Assembly: GCA_028288905.1 (NCBI GenBank)
Contig: JAQGHJ010000005.1
Span: 1 to 5,037, forward strand
Length of the DNA stretch: 5,037 nucleotides
Source: Phycisphaerales bacterium
GTDB lineage: Bacteria > Planctomycetota > Phycisphaerae > Tepidisphaerales > Tepidisphaeraceae
Direction of reading: 5' to 3'
Shown here: positions 4,011-5,037 of the stretch, piece by piece
Position numbering within the stretch: the first letter of the stretch is position 1
How the letters are laid out: each line of letters starts with the position of its first letter
Position numbers and translations under genes: made by a program
Notes under the pieces: generated by a model
Databases searched by the model: none
Told to the model about the DNA's origin: nothing
What the model saw: only the letters and a program-made list of their open reading frames with translations

Positions 4011-5037
4011 GTGACCGCCGCCCTCAATCCCGCCGCCCCGCCCCGCTACCTCGTCGGCATCGACCTGGGGACGTCGAACTCCGCCGTCGCGTTCGTCGAC
4101 CCGGCAGAGAAGGTCTGGGCGGTCCAAGACTTCCCGATCCCGCAGCTCGTCGCCGCCGGACTCGTCGAGCCCCGGCCGGCGCTGCCGTCGTTCCACTACG
4201 AGGCGGCGGCCGGCGAACTGCCGCCCGGCGGGCTGCGGCTGCCGTGGTCGCCGGCAGCAGCACCGGCAGCGGTTGTGGCAGACGGCGCGGCCGACGACGC
4301 CGACCCGCGGGCGGTCGTCGGGCTGTTCGCCCGCGACCACGGGGCGGCCGTCCCGGGCCGGCTCGTCTCGTCGGCGAAGTCCTGGCTCAGCCACTCCGGC
4401 GTCGACCGGACGGCCGGGCTGCTGCCGTGGCACGGGGCGGGCGACGTGGCCAAGCTGTCGCCGGTCGAGGCGTCCGCCCGCTACCTCGCCCACCTGAGGG
4501 GCGCCTGGGACCACGCCCGCCCCGACCACCCGCTGGCCGCCCAGGACGTGGTGCTGACCGTGCCGGCGTCGTTCGACGAGGTGGCGCGGGAGCTGACCGT
4601 GCGGGCCGCGAAGGAGGCCGGGCTCGGGCGGCTCACGCTCGTCGAGGAGCCGCAGGCCGCGTTCTACGCCTTCCTCGCCGCCGCCGGGGCGGACTGGGAG
4701 CGGCAGGTGCGGCCCGGGCAGACGATCCTCGTGTGCGACGTCGGCGGCGGGACGACCGACTTCACGCTCATCCGGGTCCGCCCGGCCGAGGGCGGCAAGA
4801 TCGCGTTCCACCGAGTCGCCGTCGGCGAGCACCTGATCCTCGGCGGCGACAACCTCGACCTGGCCCTCGCCCACCACGTCGAGGGCAAGCTGACGGCCGC
4901 CGGCCCCGGGAAGGCTTCGCCCGACCGGCCGAAGCTCGACCCCCGGCAGTGGGCGGCGGCCGTCCGGGCCGCCCGGGCCGCCAAGGAAATGCTGCTCGGC
5001 CCCGAGGCCCCCGACCGGCCGAAGCTCGACCCCCGGC
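4011..5037 (+). CDS. divergent Hsp70-family ATPase, N-terminal part (second of a tandem pair)
   Basis: This frame stays open for 342 codons to the right edge, with no stop in the window. It is a clear paralogue of the upstream gene: GIDLGTSNS (16-24), AKSWLSHSGVDR (122-133), PVEASARYLAH (151-161), VVLTVPASFD (180-189), VEEPQAAFYAF (211-221), DVGGGTTDFTL (243-253) and GGDNLDLALAHH (278-289). All ATPase signatures visible so far are intact; the adenosine motif and substrate domain lie beyond the window. An Ala/Asp-rich insertion (about 80-102) is absent from the first paralogue. GTG at 4011 is the only sensible start; the preceding bases are pyrimidine-rich with no Shine-Dalgarno sequence. From family knowledge the second gene of such pairs often has a DUF3731-type C-terminus, which cannot be checked here. 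The last seven or so residues may be artefactual, because the final 28 bases duplicate 4920-4947. Confidence 0.9.
   Translation, partial: MTAALNPAAPPRYLVGIDLGTSNSAVAFVDPAEKVWAVQDFPIPQLVAAGLVEPRPALPSFHYEAAAGELPPGGLRLPWSPAAAPAAVVADGAADDADPRAVVGLFARDHGAAVPGRLVSSAKSWLSHSGVDRTAGLLPWHGAGDVAKLSPVEASARYLAHLRGAWDHARPDHPLAAQDVVLTVPASFDEVARELTVRAAKEAGLGRLTLVEEPQAAFYAFLAAAGADWERQVRPGQTILVCDVGGGTTDFTLIRVRPAEGGKIAFHRVAVGEHLILGGDNLDLALAHHVEGKLTAAGPGKASPDRPKLDPRQWAAAVRAARAAKEMLLGPEAPDRPKLDPR
4920..5037 (+). repeat. 28-bp exact direct repeat ending at the window edge
   Basis: Bases 4920-4947 and 5010-5037 are identical and 90 bp apart, in the same reading frame, both encoding DRPKLDPR. The first copy sits where the first Hsp70 has the corresponding ALDPWQS. 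The second sits where that protein reads THPVSVLGRG, so it is out of place. The second copy ends exactly at the last base of the window. Confidence 0.9.

Noticed and set aside
3999..4877. Minus-strand frame opposite the second Hsp70
   Set aside because: The plus strand encodes an unmistakable Hsp70 ATPase domain over the same bases; the minus-strand product is low complexity.

Overview
The window is very GC-rich, with strong G/C preference at third codon positions. Its intergenic DNA carries short palindromic repeats built on CACGGG..CCCGTG. Together with the gene set (DUF2760 protein plus tandem divergent Hsp70s, and a P5C dehydrogenase tail of planctomycete type) this suggests a Gemmata-like planctomycete (order Gemmatales). 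That placement is inference from style and gene content; no rRNA or other phylogenetic marker is present.

Layout, all on the + strand. (1) 1-350: the last 115 codons of an aldehyde dehydrogenase, best read as L-glutamate gamma-semialdehyde (1-pyrroline-5-carboxylate) dehydrogenase. (2) 351-705: gene-free DNA with two perfect and one decayed palindromic repeat and a candidate promoter. (3) 706-1326: a 206-residue DUF2760 protein with a Pro/Ala-rich linker. (4) 1327-1655: gene-free DNA with a strong 11-bp stem-loop. (5) 1656-1862: a 68-residue multi-pass membrane protein of unknown function. (6) 1977-3833: a complete 618-residue divergent Hsp70 with an intact ATPase domain, a substituted interdomain linker and no room for a helical lid. 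(7) 3834-4010: a second pair of palindromic repeats, one nested inside a longer inverted repeat. (8) 4011 to the window end: the first 342 codons of a second Hsp70, paralogous to the first, with a GTG start and no visible Shine-Dalgarno sequence.

The core is the DUF2760 - Hsp70 - Hsp70 cluster. From family knowledge, DUF2760 genes tend to sit beside such Hsp70 pairs, so they probably work together as a specialised, undercharacterised chaperone module. DUF2760 would be an accessory or adaptor subunit. No J-domain protein or GrpE is encoded here. The small membrane protein lies inside the cluster and may or may not belong to it. The proline-catabolism gene upstream looks unrelated and is separated by the repeat-bearing spacer.

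The last 28 bases of the window exactly repeat a segment 90 bp upstream, at a point where the protein should continue differently. The final few codons may therefore be an assembly-end artefact.
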